Below are positions 50,672-60,367 of a DNA stretch of 64,000 nucleotides, piece by piece. The notes under the pieces were generated by a model. That model was not told the origin of the DNA. It was given only the letters and a program-made list of their open reading frames with translations, and did not search any database. Both the position numbers and the translations under genes were made by a program. The stretch comes from JAUIET01 sp045106985. Lineage in GTDB: Bacteria; Pseudomonadota; Gammaproteobacteria; Pseudomonadales; JAUIET01. The stretch lies in contig JBGCFQ010000017.1 in the NCBI GenBank assembly GCA_045106985.1, forward strand, positions 1-64,000. Reading direction: 5' to 3'. Every line of letters begins with the position of its first letter. Position 1 is the stretch's first letter.

Positions 50672-51799
50672 TCATTCAACAGACGCAGTAACACCGTCAG
50701 CGACGCCATCACGATCAATTGAGCGAACAATAAAATCACCTTCCTTTAGGCCTGACTTTATTTCAGTTTGTTGCCAGTTACTCAAGCCCGTTTCTACGTT
50801 GCGCTTCTGGATAAGGCCACCGCCCTCCGGGATAACGTAAACCGAAGAGTCTTCCAGAATGGCCGAGGTGGGTACGAACAGCACGTTGTCAATCTCACCG
50901 ATAACCACTTCAACGTCGGCGCTGTAACCCGGCAATAATACCTGCATTTCCGGGTCGTCTATTACGGCTTCAACATCAACAGTGCGACTCTGTTTTTCAA
51001 GATCGCGAACATAGGGCGCTATGCGTTGGACCGAACCTGAAAACCGTCGATCTTTAAACGCGTCCAGGGTTATCCAGGCTTTCATACCTGTTTTCACAGC
51101 CGGTGCGTCTACCTCATCTATGGGTGCAAGAATATACAGGCAGCTATTGTCAATCAGGTCTACTGTAGGAGGCGTGGCAACACCGACAGGTGAAGGAGTA
51201 ACGAATTCACCTAGCTCGCCATTTATTTCTGCGATAACGCCATCAAACGGCGCGCGCAATTGGGTTCTGGCCAAAGTAGCCTGGGCCACTTCTACTGCCG
51301 CGCGTTTAACTTTGGCTACGTCTTTTGACGCCTTACATGCAGCCTGTGCTGAGTCGGATTCGCCAACCGCTTTTTCGACGGCATCTTTTGAGGCAACTTT
51401 TGTTTTACGTAAGGAGACCAAACGATCGGCGGCACGTTTTGCAACATCAGCCGTAACACAAGATTGCCGGCTCATTGACACTGATGCGTCGGCATCTCTT
51501 TCAGCCAACTTGACTCGAGCTTTGGTATCTATATTCCACAGTTCCAGCAATAGCTGACCCTCGACGACACGGTCACCGTCTTTAACATAAAGGCCAGTAA
51601 TGTTACCTCCGGTAGACGGCGCTATGCCTGAACGCCGACAAGCATCGACGGTGCCAGCGCGAGTATTACTCACTGAGGCAACCACATCGCCGCGTTGCAC
51701 CTGAGTAATCGCTACTTTGATATCATCACTGCCGTTACTGCGATACAGAAAACCGATAACGACAATGGCCGACAAGACAAGTACTGCTATCTTTTTCAC
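50672..51799 (-). CDS. HlyD/MacA-type periplasmic adaptor (membrane fusion protein)
   Basis: 375 residues with an N-terminal membrane helix (IAVLVLSAIVVIGFLY). The barrel-lipoyl half starts VASVSNTRAGTVDACRRSGIAPSTGGNITGLYVKDGDRVVEGQLLLEL; a helical hairpin of about residues 90-160 carries K/A-rich coils (AKRAADRLVSLRKTKVASKDAVEKA); the second lipoyl half has TQLRAPFDGVIAEINGELGEFV. It links an inner-membrane pump to an outer-membrane channel. The start is GTG 51799. It is next to the ATPase, 35 bp away, and the DUF3604 gene at 51940 lies upstream in the same direction. Confidence 0.88.
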   Translation of the reverse strand: MKKIAVLVLSAIVVIGFLYRSNGSDDIKVAITQVQRGDVVASVSNTRAGTVDACRRSGIAPSTGGNITGLYVKDGDRVVEGQLLLELWNIDTKARVKLAERDADASVSMSRQSCVTADVAKRAADRLVSLRKTKVASKDAVEKAVGESDSAQAACKASKDVAKVKRAAVEVAQATLARTQLRAPFDGVIAEINGELGEFVTPSPVGVATPPTVDLIDNSCLYILAPIDEVDAPAVKTGMKAWITLDAFKDRRFSGSVQRIAPYVRDLEKQSRTVDVEAVIDDPEMQVLLPGYSADVEVVIGEIDNVLFVPTSAILEDSSVYVIPEGGGLIQKRNVETGLSNWQQTEIKSGLKEGDFIVRSIDRDGVADGVTASVE

Positions 51800-51939
51800 T
51801 GCTATTCCTTTGCTAACCCTTGGCTTCAGAACAATGCCTGCAGCTAGACAATACTTGAATTAAACCTGAAAAAACAGTGGTATGGGGAGAGCACTGCTTA
51901 CAAAGAGAGCAATCGCTATCGATAACTAGCGGAATAGCG

Positions 51940-53982
51940 TCAGCTACCAGTCCCGGTTAGCCAGATAGGAGAAGTCCACGCGCGCTCCTGGATTATTTTC
52001 GGAACAGTCTCGTCCTGGCATGCCTGACTGCGTTCTGACTCAGGCTGGCTAATGCAATGCCTCCAGCTCCAGCGGCAACTTGGGTTTTCCAACACCCGAA
52101 CATAGTAGGCAGCTGACTGCTGAGCAGAATAGTCAACGTCGCGCCAGGTGGCGCACATCGTTAATCTTGTTTGAGCTCCGGTAGTTGAGGTGGAGGCGCA
52201 GGTATCTAGGTCCACTCCGGCACCATTATTTTGATTGCCGGCAATATCATGAACTTGCTGATGAAACTGGCCCTCAGTGTCGTGCCACAATTTGATAATC
52301 TGTAGTCGCTGCAACGCCGTGCCCGGCTCGCCCGATGTGCCCAGGTCCGCTACTGCAGATGCTACAAACAATGGTGAGCCAGCTTGCGTGTCGGTTGCCA
52401 ACTCCGCGCCCATAGGCACTCCACCCGCATACCCTAATTGCGCAACACTGCCATCACAAATGTTTTCATCAATGTGCCAACCAGCGAAAAATCGCGGCTG
52501 AATTCGAGGGCCGCTGGTAGCGAACACCTCACGGCGCTGCATGGCATCAAACAAATCATCTCGCGTATTTTGACTGGCCCATACGCCCATCAAGCCGCCC
52601 GGATTTCGCGCTACCGGCCCTTTTCCGGCAAAGCCTTTTTTAACCGACAAACGTTTGGTGACCGTTGAATCACTATTAGCACAGCAACCTTCATAGTTAG
52701 ACTCGCTGACATCTCCTGGCGCGGCATTGTGATTGTCTGTGCCGCCAACCAAACCAAAGCGGTATGGATTCACATCTATTCTTTGCTTTTCAACAAGCCC
52801 TTCAATCAACGCATAGCGCGCAAAATCCAACCGCGACTGGCAACCCAAACCCATGATTGCGCCGCTGCCCGAGTCCAATTCACAATCCTTTGGCGCGGCT
52901 TCGCCAATGCCTCGAATTTTCTCGAAACCGCATTGCTCATCTTCGCCTAGCACACCCCATAAGTCAGCCTTACATTCTGACTCGCCTTTAATTTGCATCA
53001 TTTCTACGATTGGCTCATAGCGGGCACGTTGTGCTGCAAGCCGCTGTTGTTCCTCCAATGTTTCAGATTTATAGGGAATGGTAAACATGCGTCCATTAGA
53101 CACATTGGAATTGTGTGGAATAGTAATAGCCTCACAACCGGTTTCAGTGTTATTGCACAGGCGATCAAGCTTTTGCCAAAGCGCGACTGGACCGGGGGTC
53201 TCAAATGCGGAAATCGGTATTTCAGGAACGATGTCATTTCTAAAAACGACATTGCGATGCACCTTGGACATTCCAGGACCATCGCTGAATTCCCAACCAT
53301 GAAAGCTGGTAAATTGGCATTCGCTACTGGTGTCATTGGCCGCTTCAGTCGCCGCCTGTGTACTTAACCAGGCGGCCTTTAGGCTGTCGCGGCAGTTACT
53401 ACCATCCGCGCCACAGACGCTGGACTTTCGCTCATTGATGCCACGCAAACCTACCATGCGTGCATTAACGAACTTACCGATGAGGCCCATAACGCCACTG
53501 AACTCCGCGCCCTCTTCACCGCGATAAGCTCGGCAATCTTCCGTATCAAAAACCACAGAGCCCGGCTTAGTGCAAAGATTGATTTCGCCAATCCACTCAG
53601 CGTGGTCAGTAACGGCAGCAAAATCCAATGGCCGATCAAGTTGCCTCGGCCGCGTAGCGTTACCATTAGCGTCGAAGGGCCCTAAGCCGGATTGAAAACC
53701 TTGTGCGAAACGATAAGCGTCAGAAGGCGTGCCCAACATATCTCTCGAACGAGCATCCATTGAGTAGGCCGTATGTATATGCAAATCGCCAAAGTAGGCG
53801 TTGCCAAGAACATTGTTGTTGTCGCAATTTGGCCGCGCGAGCGACGGCTTTGCGATAGCGGGCGCAGCACTGGGTTGCCAGTCTTTTACTACATTGCTGG
53901 CATCAAACATTTTAGGCGCCAAGAAAATCAGCGTCGCAAGCAAAACCAACAGCACCAAAACGGCCAGCAATAGTTTTCTCAT
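51940..53982 (-). CDS. DUF3604 protein, second copy
   Basis: 680 residues, an N-terminal hydrophobic anchor or signal (LLAVLVLLVLLATLIFLAP). It carries the same set as its partner: FGDLHIHTAYSMDARSRDMLG, AAVTDHAEWIGE, IPHNSNVSNGRMF, GGTDNHNAAPGDVSES, ATSGPRIQPRFFAGW and ERAWTSPIWLTG, with more cysteines (about sixteen), suggesting disulfides in the periplasm. The gene precedes the adaptor gene by 140 bp. The arrangement of DUF3604 on both sides of an export system suggests a shared substrate; the reaction is unknown. Confidence 0.88.
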   Translation of the reverse strand: MRKLLLAVLVLLVLLATLIFLAPKMFDASNVVKDWQPSAAPAIAKPSLARPNCDNNNVLGNAYFGDLHIHTAYSMDARSRDMLGTPSDAYRFAQGFQSGLGPFDANGNATRPRQLDRPLDFAAVTDHAEWIGEINLCTKPGSVVFDTEDCRAYRGEEGAEFSGVMGLIGKFVNARMVGLRGINERKSSVCGADGSNCRDSLKAAWLSTQAATEAANDTSSECQFTSFHGWEFSDGPGMSKVHRNVVFRNDIVPEIPISAFETPGPVALWQKLDRLCNNTETGCEAITIPHNSNVSNGRMFTIPYKSETLEEQQRLAAQRARYEPIVEMMQIKGESECKADLWGVLGEDEQCGFEKIRGIGEAAPKDCELDSGSGAIMGLGCQSRLDFARYALIEGLVEKQRIDVNPYRFGLVGGTDNHNAAPGDVSESNYEGCCANSDSTVTKRLSVKKGFAGKGPVARNPGGLMGVWASQNTRDDLFDAMQRREVFATSGPRIQPRFFAGWHIDENICDGSVAQLGYAGGVPMGAELATDTQAGSPLFVASAVADLGTSGEPGTALQRLQIIKLWHDTEGQFHQQVHDIAGNQNNGAGVDLDTCASTSTTGAQTRLTMCATWRDVDYSAQQSAAYYVRVLENPSCRWSWRHCISQPESERSQACQDETVPKIIQERAWTSPIWLTGTGS

Positions 53983-54027
53983 GTGCTTAGATAAAGTCCC
54001 GCAGTATGTCGCTTTTAACGTGCGCCT

Positions 54028-54834
54028 TTATTGCGCCCCTTTTGTATGTCTCAAACCCGGCACCGGAGGATCTTCCGCGCCGCCTGCAAAACACTGAGCG
54101 ATCGACATCCATAACGTGGCATTGGGCCCGGTTACCGAAAGATTGGTATCAGCAATATTACGCGTTTGCGTAACTACCTGGCAGAACTCGCCAGCATCAC
54201 CCTCAATCAGTTCGTCTTCGCTAGCGTCATTCCATTTCCATATTTCACCAGAAGGTGCGGTAACTCGAATATGCGGCTTTGGCAATGGCGCATCCTGTTT
54301 GCGAGTCGCGAAAGTCCAGCGATAGGTGCGCACCCCTAACTCAGCAATGCTGCGAATATGGTCGCCATTGGTTCGCACCACACCCAGTTCGTCATATACA
54401 GCTTGAGCGTGTGACCATGTTTCCATTAAGCGCGCGGTGATGCTCGACTGGGCGCTCATTTCAGGCCCGGCCCATGGCACCCGAAGATCAGGATCTGCGT
54501 CAGCGAATGCGGCTGCTAACTCTTTGTAATAGGCGTTCCACTCGGCCAGTAACTCGGCGCCGCGCATCTCTCCAAACCACGCCAGCTCCGCACCGCGGTG
54601 ACCTGCACCCGCCATCAAATGAGTGGCTAAAGACTCAAACTCTTTTTGAAATTCGTCGCGATCTGTAAGCGAAAAATAAGCCATTTTATTCCAGACATGA
54701 AGATGACGAATAATTTCATCAAAGCTCCACTCTTTAAAGAAAGTAACTTCTTTGAGCTCACCGTCGGTTTTGCTGTTTATTAGCTCAAACAAGGCCTCGC
54801 TCTCTGCAAGAAAATCATTCGCTTCAGTTATCAC
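54028..54834 (-). CDS. TIGR03084-type metal-binding protein (DinB/maleylpyruvate-isomerase-like)
   Basis: 268 residues with the TIGR03084 pattern: FDEIIRHLHVWNKMAYFSLTD carries the metal His, and LMETWSHAQAVYDELG the second His; the C-terminal half reads GVRTYRWTFATRK and IEGDAGEFCQVVTQTRNIADTNLSVTG. Relatives are DinB-fold, possibly mycothiol- or thiol-related transferases, most often annotated in Actinobacteria. GTG 54834 was preferred because AGGAG lies 7 nt before it; upstream TTG 54873 lacks a site. Function not assigned. Confidence 0.75.
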   Translation of the reverse strand: MITEANDFLAESEALFELINSKTDGELKEVTFFKEWSFDEIIRHLHVWNKMAYFSLTDRDEFQKEFESLATHLMAGAGHRGAELAWFGEMRGAELLAEWNAYYKELAAAFADADPDLRVPWAGPEMSAQSSITARLMETWSHAQAVYDELGVVRTNGDHIRSIAELGVRTYRWTFATRKQDAPLPKPHIRVTAPSGEIWKWNDASEDELIEGDAGEFCQVVTQTRNIADTNLSVTGPNATLWMSIAQCFAGGAEDPPVPGLRHTKGAQ

Positions 54835-54881
54835 TACTACACTCCTAAGTTGTCGCGTGGGTTGCGTAAGCAAGTCACGGT

Positions 54882-56450
54882 CTATTTGTTAATGACTACG
54901 GTATCTAAAACAGTGCCCTTTTCGTTAATGAAACGAGCCGTTAGGGAATCAGCCGTCGCGTCAACGACAACCGACCCCATTTCAGCCAAGCCATGGCGTT
55001 TTTCGGGGTCATGTTGCTGCACCGCATGTGCGGGATGATCCAACTTTCCATGGCCCATCTTCATATGGCCAGAACTACCCGCAACGGTATAAACCACCTT
55101 ATCATCGCGTTGGCTTCCAACACTTATCTGATGATATTGCTCTTCACCATGTCCTATTGCCGGTTCGCCTTTGTCATTCAGCTCAGCGTGCTCAGACGCG
55201 CTAAAAGTGGCAGCATCACCACGATGGCCATGTAAATACCAGGAGCGTTCGTAAGTATGACTGTGGCCAGAGAAGGTTATATCAACGCCATACTGTTCAA
55301 ATACGGGTGTAAACTCGGTTCGCAAGTCCAGAATGGGTTGGTCTATGCCGTACCTTGAAGCAGCCGCTGTATCTGAGTCATGACTTCCCTTGGTGTACAC
55401 AGGGTGATGAAAAATAGCGATTGTCCAATCCAGGTCATTAGCTTGCAAGTCGGCTTCCAACCACTGTTTCATAGCCTCACGTTGTAACTCGTCACGCGCG
55501 CTCAATTGCGAGTCCAGACTAACAACATGCACATTGCCATAATCAAACGAGTAGTACTGCTCAGTTCCGCTGGGCGCACCACCCAGCTCGCCATTGGCCG
55601 GCAGACTCAGAATATCGAGGTAGGGCATAAGTCGCGGCGTTCTATTGTCAGCAGAAACGAATGAGTACGGATCGGATGAAGTGCTAACACCACCTATCAC
55701 CAGTTCGCCTGAAGTCTTTCCCAATTGCTTCGCTGTTTTGGCGTCGAGTAAGGAAACATCAATGACGCCCGCCCCCATTTCATGATTTCCGATGGTGGAC
55801 CATAAAGGAGCCTGACGCAGTACATCACCAAACACATCGAACACAGCAAGTTGCCATTGCTCATCGGTGCCTTCAGTGTACGCATTGTCACCAAGCATCA
55901 GCACCATATCAGCCGGCTTACTGCCCGACGTTTTCTGATAATGTTGGTAACCCGACATTACCTGCGCTGATTTGTCGCCATAAGCCGCTTTCCCCTTGTG
56001 TTTGACGGACGCTGTACCCGAATCACCCAGCACCCATATATGGACATTACCGTCATTTGGAGAGTTGCCTTTAGCCGGCGCTGTTCTAAAACGCAAAGAG
56101 GTTGCCGCGTAACCATCAACCGAATACAAATACTCAGTGTCAGCATTCAGATTCGCCACCAGCACTTCTTGGTGGTCAGCCTCGGTAAGCACGGCCGACT
56201 CGCAACGCGCAGCCTCTATACCTTGCACAGCACTAGCGACACAGGCATAGCTTTCGCTGCTAGCATCGTCGTCACTCACCTTAACAGTGCGCCATTTTAT
56301 AATGACACTTTGACTACCAAGCTGCTGCAGGAATAAACGCTGTGGGGCGCTTGAGCCAGCGACCAAGGGGGCCAAGGTGGAAGGTATCTGGGCGCAAGCA
56401 GCCAACGCTGTCGTTATGATGAATACTGAGATGCTCTTTTTTACTGTCAT
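54882..56450 (-). CDS. Metallophosphoesterase, purple-acid-phosphatase-like lipoprotein
   Basis: 522 residues: lipoprotein signal (IITTALAACAQ), an N-terminal fibronectin-like domain with VIIKWRTVKVSD and YLYSVDGYAATSLRF, then the dimetal phosphatase core: LGDSGTASVK, LGDNAYTEGTDEQW, IGNHEMGAG, IFHHPVYTKGSH and FSGHSHTYERSW. Purple acid phosphatases hydrolyse phosphomonoesters outside the cytoplasm; the iron-ligand Tyr is in DNAYTEG. ATG 56450 (MTVKKS) is taken rather than TTG 56492. Gene stands with TIGR03084 on one strand, 47 bp apart. Confidence 0.85.
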   Translation of the reverse strand: MTVKKSISVFIITTALAACAQIPSTLAPLVAGSSAPQRLFLQQLGSQSVIIKWRTVKVSDDDASSESYACVASAVQGIEAARCESAVLTEADHQEVLVANLNADTEYLYSVDGYAATSLRFRTAPAKGNSPNDGNVHIWVLGDSGTASVKHKGKAAYGDKSAQVMSGYQHYQKTSGSKPADMVLMLGDNAYTEGTDEQWQLAVFDVFGDVLRQAPLWSTIGNHEMGAGVIDVSLLDAKTAKQLGKTSGELVIGGVSTSSDPYSFVSADNRTPRLMPYLDILSLPANGELGGAPSGTEQYYSFDYGNVHVVSLDSQLSARDELQREAMKQWLEADLQANDLDWTIAIFHHPVYTKGSHDSDTAAASRYGIDQPILDLRTEFTPVFEQYGVDITFSGHSHTYERSWYLHGHRGDAATFSASEHAELNDKGEPAIGHGEEQYHQISVGSQRDDKVVYTVAGSSGHMKMGHGKLDHPAHAVQQHDPEKRHGLAEMGSVVVDATADSLTARFINEKGTVLDTVVINK

Positions 56451-56631
56451 AGTCGTTTTATTGTCATAGTTGCTTGTAAGTTTTGCTTTCAATAGATCGG
56501 GGCAGCCACACGACCTGTGACTACAGAATACCTGAATAGCGACTTTCGAACAGCTTACAGCTCACTCATAATAAATCGCCTTGTGACCTAGAGTACACTC
56601 AACAACCCTATAGATTGATGGGAACGCCGCC

Positions 56632-56943
56632 ATGAATTTTATCTTCGAAGTTCATATCAAGCCTGGCTACAGCGCCGAGCAATACGCTAAAGCATGGATA
56701 CGAGCCAGTGAGCTAATTCAAAAAGCACCAGGAGCTCAGGGCACACGCTTGCACCGAAAAATTGGCAATGATTCCATTTTGTTAGCGATTGCTACTTGGG
56801 AATCAAAACAAGCGCGCGATGCGATAGACCATAATGCTGATAAGCGTATTGCCGAGATTATTCAGGCTGAAGCGGAGTTTGTTGAGATTGTTTTAATTGG
56901 TGAGTTTGATGCGCCGGAATGGGAGGTGCTGCCTGACGGTTAG
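56632..56943 (+). CDS. Antibiotic-biosynthesis-monooxygenase-fold (ABM) small protein
   Basis: 103 residues with the ABM alpha+beta barrel pattern: NFIFEVHIKPGYSAEQYAKAWIRASELIQKAPGAQGTRLHRKIG, then LLAIATWESKQARDAI and VEIVLIGEF. The fold includes quinol monooxygenases and heme-degrading enzymes; no residue here identifies the type. It has no obvious partner; the neighbours on both sides are on the other strand. Confidence 0.82.
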   Translation: MNFIFEVHIKPGYSAEQYAKAWIRASELIQKAPGAQGTRLHRKIGNDSILLAIATWESKQARDAIDHNADKRIAEIIQAEAEFVEIVLIGEFDAPEWEVLPDG

Positions 56944-57052
56944 ACATGACAGGAACGGTACCTAGTTAAGCGTCAGGCCTGGCGTCGAAGTGCCAGAAAT
57001 CAATCCTATGCAAGCACCACTCTAGCCTAACGCACTCTAGACTAAGTTACTT

Positions 57053-57844
57053 TTACTCTAGAATCTTAAGCTGCGAACCAGTCTTCAGCATCGAGAACGA
57101 TTGATAAAGCAGGTTTTGACCAAAATAGGTTTGCTTGTCGTCGCCACGACGAAAGCTCGCCAGAGCTCGTAGTATGGCGCTATCCTTTGCTGCTGTTTGT
57201 TGGTCAATAGACGGCATAACACAGCGGGCGCAAGCCTTGGCCACTTGCAGTTCAAGTTGGTTGACCTGAATGCGACGCCAACTGTCTTCCGCAAAAGCAT
57301 CGCAGCCGGTGACAACAATATTCGGGCGAAAACGATTCATTGGTACGGCAACGTCCAACCGGGAATTTAAATCATCCAAGGACGCCTGTGAAATCAATAG
57401 AAGTGGAAATGCGTCAGCGAAGCTAACCGTCTCACCTAGCTTGGCTATAGGTTTTTCTACCTCTCTTTGCGAGTTGTCCGGCATCCAAACCAATCTTAGG
57501 CTTGTCGCTAGTTGCTCACTCAACCACTGCGCCACCTTGTCACCTGCATCAATCGCCTGAACACTGTCGGCCCAAATCTGCACCACCATCGCCGCACCAC
57601 CTACTGGCTGGTCTACAGACATATGTTCTTCTTTGAACTCGATGTGCAGGCCGCTGTTGGTGAGGCGAGGCTTTATCAATGCTAACTCGGCCACCTCGCG
57701 CTGCGTTACTTGCTGACCTTCATTATCGATTATCATCCAGCGTCGGTCGTCCTTGGGACCAAAACGATCAAGCATAAACTCGCCCACGCTAATACCTGCG
57801 CATGATTTTATCGGGTAAATAATTAGCTCGCTGACTGAAATCAA
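57053..57844 (-). CDS. MOSC domain protein with N-terminal beta-barrel (YcbX-like)
   Basis: 263 residues. MOSC_N: VSELIIYPIKSCAGISVGEFMLDRFGPKDDRRWMI; the MOSC part has FPLLLISQASLDDLNSRL, PMNRFRPNIVV, and VAKACARCVMPSIDQQT with the conserved cysteine. It is the mARC/YcbX family, which with molybdenum cofactor reduces N-hydroxylated compounds. E. coli YcbX also has a ferredoxin domain, which is missing here, so an outside electron donor is needed. A second, shorter MOSC protein is at 16350. Confidence 0.9.
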   Translation of the reverse strand: MISVSELIIYPIKSCAGISVGEFMLDRFGPKDDRRWMIIDNEGQQVTQREVAELALIKPRLTNSGLHIEFKEEHMSVDQPVGGAAMVVQIWADSVQAIDAGDKVAQWLSEQLATSLRLVWMPDNSQREVEKPIAKLGETVSFADAFPLLLISQASLDDLNSRLDVAVPMNRFRPNIVVTGCDAFAEDSWRRIQVNQLELQVAKACARCVMPSIDQQTAAKDSAILRALASFRRGDDKQTYFGQNLLYQSFSMLKTGSQLKILE

Positions 57845-57898
57845 TTTAGTCGCTCCTGATCGCCTATGGTAAATTCAAACGAAGGTTCGGCACTTCGA

Positions 57899-58573
57899 TC
57901 AAGACCTCTCCAACACTCGCTGTATATAACGCACAAAAGTACTCTCGCCCTGTGCGCCCGGCACAGGATAGCGCTGATTAAAGGCAAACGATGGCACGGC
58001 ATGCACTTCTTGATCTAACCAGTGCTGTTGCTCGTTGCGAACATTCTGCGCATAACGCTGATCACTAAGTAGGACCTCAGCGTCATCAGTGGCAAGGCCA
58101 ACACTTTCTGCCGCCTCTATTAGAACTGAGGTTTGGCTTACATCTTTGCCTAAGGTAAAAAAGGCTTTAAAAAGAGCCAGCTTAAGCTCTGTTTGCAATC
58201 CATGCTGCGCCGCCCAGTAAAGCAACTGATGAGCGCGGAAGGTATTCACCATGCGCATGTCGTCGGCATAGTTAAATTCGAAACCCAGTGAAGCTCCTGC
58301 CTCTTGAAGCCTGGCACGAGCACCGCCGCTCTGCCCTGGTGGTGTACCGTATTTTTGCGCGATGTGCTCTCTCAGATCCTGACCTTCAGGGGGCATATTT
58401 GGGTTAAGTTCAAAGGGCTGCCAGTGCAAATCAACGTCTATCTTACCGTCAAATTGTTGAAGTGCATTGCGCAATTGCAGATAACCAATAACGCACCATG
58501 GGCAAACAACGTCTGAAACAACGTCAATTCTCAATACCACTGGTGACGACTCAGCTGGTGATAACGCAGACAT
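57899..58573 (-). CDS. DsbA family oxidoreductase (FrnE-like)
   Basis: 224 residues, no signal peptide. DVVSDVVCPWCVIGYLQLRNAL gives a CPWC active site on a thioredoxin fold, with the helical insert typical of FrnE/2-hydroxychromene-isomerase relatives (GARARLQEAGASLGFEFNYADDMRMVNTFRAHQLLYWAAQHG). cis-Pro loop is near VHAVPSFAFNQRYPVPGAQ. Such proteins act in the cytoplasm on thiols or as polyketide-related isomerases. ATG 58573 used; a GTG 6 bp upstream is also possible. It starts 55 bp upstream of the MOSC gene on the same strand. Confidence 0.9.
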   Translation of the reverse strand: MSALSPAESSPVVLRIDVVSDVVCPWCVIGYLQLRNALQQFDGKIDVDLHWQPFELNPNMPPEGQDLREHIAQKYGTPPGQSGGARARLQEAGASLGFEFNYADDMRMVNTFRAHQLLYWAAQHGLQTELKLALFKAFFTLGKDVSQTSVLIEAAESVGLATDDAEVLLSDQRYAQNVRNEQQHWLDQEVHAVPSFAFNQRYPVPGAQGESTFVRYIQRVLERS

Positions 58574-58743
58574 ATGCACTTCTCTCTCTGTAGATAGATC
58601 CTCATGCTAAGACCACGGTTAACTAACGTCAATGACAGACGATGGATCTTAGATTTATTCGATGCTTGTGTCGTGATACCTTATTTAAAACACAGTGTGG
58701 CAAAGGCTTGGGACTATGAGTAGTACTAGGATTGGAACAAGGC

Positions 58744-59553
58744 ATGGATAACTTCGCAGCAAAGTACGGGCCTTGGGCCTTGGTAACTGGCGGGGCGCAG
58801 GGAATGGGAACCGCTTTTGCCAGAGCGATCGGTGAGCACGGAATTAATCTGATTCTACTCGACCGAGAACACGACTTGCTTGAAGAGACTTGCACCTTAT
58901 TGAAAGCTGAGCTGTCGGTTGACGTTATGGCAGTGCATGCGGATCTAACAGACCCCGAATTCATGCAACAGTTAAAAGCCAACACCGACGAACTCGAAAT
59001 TGGTTTGGTCGTTGCTTGTGCGGCCATTGGCCATGTAGGCCCCTTTGCTGATACTCCATTAGATGCAATGCTCGATAGTATTGCAGTGAATGTAACTGCA
59101 CCGCTAACACTTGCTCGCTATTATTGTGAACCTATGATTGCGCGCGGCCATGGTGGAATAATACTGTTTGCCTCTAGTGCTGCGTACCAAGGCACACCGT
59201 TTGTGGCGAACTACGCAGCCACCAAAGCCTATAATCTGCTGCTGGGCGAGGCTCTTTGGTATGAAATGCGCGAACAGGGAGTTGATGTTCTATCAATATC
59301 GCCCGGGGCCACCAATACCACTGGTTTTCGCAGCGCCAACCCTGGCTTGAAAGAAGGGCAAAAAGTAAAAGGTGTTATGCTTCCTGAACAGACAGCGAGT
59401 TCTGCTTTGCAATCATTAGGCCGCAGACCAAGTGCTCGCCCTAGCTTTAGGGATGAGTTAGAAACGTTCTTTATGACTCGCATTCTGAACCGTCGTAAGG
59501 CAGTGGCACTGATTGGCGACAAAATTAATGCAAACTTGAAACGCAATATCTAG
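58744..59553 (+). CDS. SDR-family oxidoreductase
   Basis: 269 residues: PWALVTGGAQGMGTAFAR is the TGxxxGxG NAD(P) loop, LILLDREHDLLEE the strand-2 acid (Asp suggests NAD), ACAAIGHVGPF stands in for NNAG, and IILFASSAAYQGTPFVANYAATKAYNLLL holds the Ser and YxxxK. The C-terminal segment (LKEGQKVKGVMLPEQTASSALQSLGRRP) resembles 17-beta-HSD-like members. ATG 58744 was used; TTG 58732 is in frame too. It leads the hydro-lyase gene by 34 bp in the same direction. Confidence 0.92.
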   Translation: MDNFAAKYGPWALVTGGAQGMGTAFARAIGEHGINLILLDREHDLLEETCTLLKAELSVDVMAVHADLTDPEFMQQLKANTDELEIGLVVACAAIGHVGPFADTPLDAMLDSIAVNVTAPLTLARYYCEPMIARGHGGIILFASSAAYQGTPFVANYAATKAYNLLLGEALWYEMREQGVDVLSISPGATNTTGFRSANPGLKEGQKVKGVMLPEQTASSALQSLGRRPSARPSFRDELETFFMTRILNRRKAVALIGDKINANLKRNI

Positions 59554-59587
59554 CTTGCCCGATATTTACTATGTGAGAACCTAAAAA

Positions 59588-60367
59588 GTGACAACACCCC
59601 ATCAGCTTCGACAAAAGATCCGTAGCGGCGAATACACAGGCAACACGTCCGGGTTCGCGCCTGGTCATGTGCAATGCAACCTAATGATATTGCCGAGCGA
59701 CTGGGCCGAGGAATTTGTGCGCTTTTGCGTTCTGAACCCAAAACCTTGCCCCTTGGTTGCGGTATCTGAACAAGCGGGCAACCCTATGTTGCCTATGCTG
59801 GGTGAAGATGTTGATATACGCACTGATATACCGCGTTATCGAATCTTTGAAAACGGCAAACAGGTAGCTGAAGCAAATGACATCAAGAGTTTTTGGCGCG
59901 ATGATCTAGTGAGCTTCGCAATTGGCTGTTCGTTCTCGTTTGAAGAAGCGTTGCTAGCCGATGGCCTGGAAATAAGAAATATCACTGAAGGCAAAAACGT
60001 ACCCATGTACCGCACTAATATTGCCTGCACACCTACGGCACGCTACAACGGCAACATGGTCGTTAGCATGCGCCCTATGTTGGCTGCCGACGCTATTCGG
60101 GCCGTTCAAATATGCTCACGCTTCCCGGCTGTGCACGGCGCGCCTGTACATCTAGGCGACCCGAAACTGATTGGCATTGAGAACATTAACGAAACCGATT
60201 TTGGCGATGCCGTAACGATCAACGACGGGGAAGTACCTGTTTTCTGGGCCTGTGGAGTGACCCCACAAGTTGTTGTAGAAGATTCACAACCCCCCTTCAG
60301 CATTTCACATGGACCAGGTGCAATGCTAGTTACTGACCTACTTAACAGCCAGCTTGCAGTGCTTTAG
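59588..60367 (+). CDS. Putative hydro-lyase, DUF1445 (D-glutamate cyclase-like)
   Basis: 259 residues: IRSGEYTGNTSGFAPGHVQCNLMILPSDWAEEFVRFCVLNPKPCPL at the start, SFAIGCSFSFEEALLADG, MYRTNIACTPTARYNGNMVVSMRPM and VFWACGVTPQVVVE with ISHGPGAMLVTDL. This is the YcsI/DUF1445 family; the mammalian relative is D-glutamate cyclase. Starts at GTG 59588. Its last 26 bp overlap the convergent SDR gene (60342). Pairing with an SDR suggests a small catabolic unit. Confidence 0.88.
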   Translation: MTTPHQLRQKIRSGEYTGNTSGFAPGHVQCNLMILPSDWAEEFVRFCVLNPKPCPLVAVSEQAGNPMLPMLGEDVDIRTDIPRYRIFENGKQVAEANDIKSFWRDDLVSFAIGCSFSFEEALLADGLEIRNITEGKNVPMYRTNIACTPTARYNGNMVVSMRPMLAADAIRAVQICSRFPAVHGAPVHLGDPKLIGIENINETDFGDAVTINDGEVPVFWACGVTPQVVVEDSQPPFSISHGPGAMLVTDLLNSQLAVL

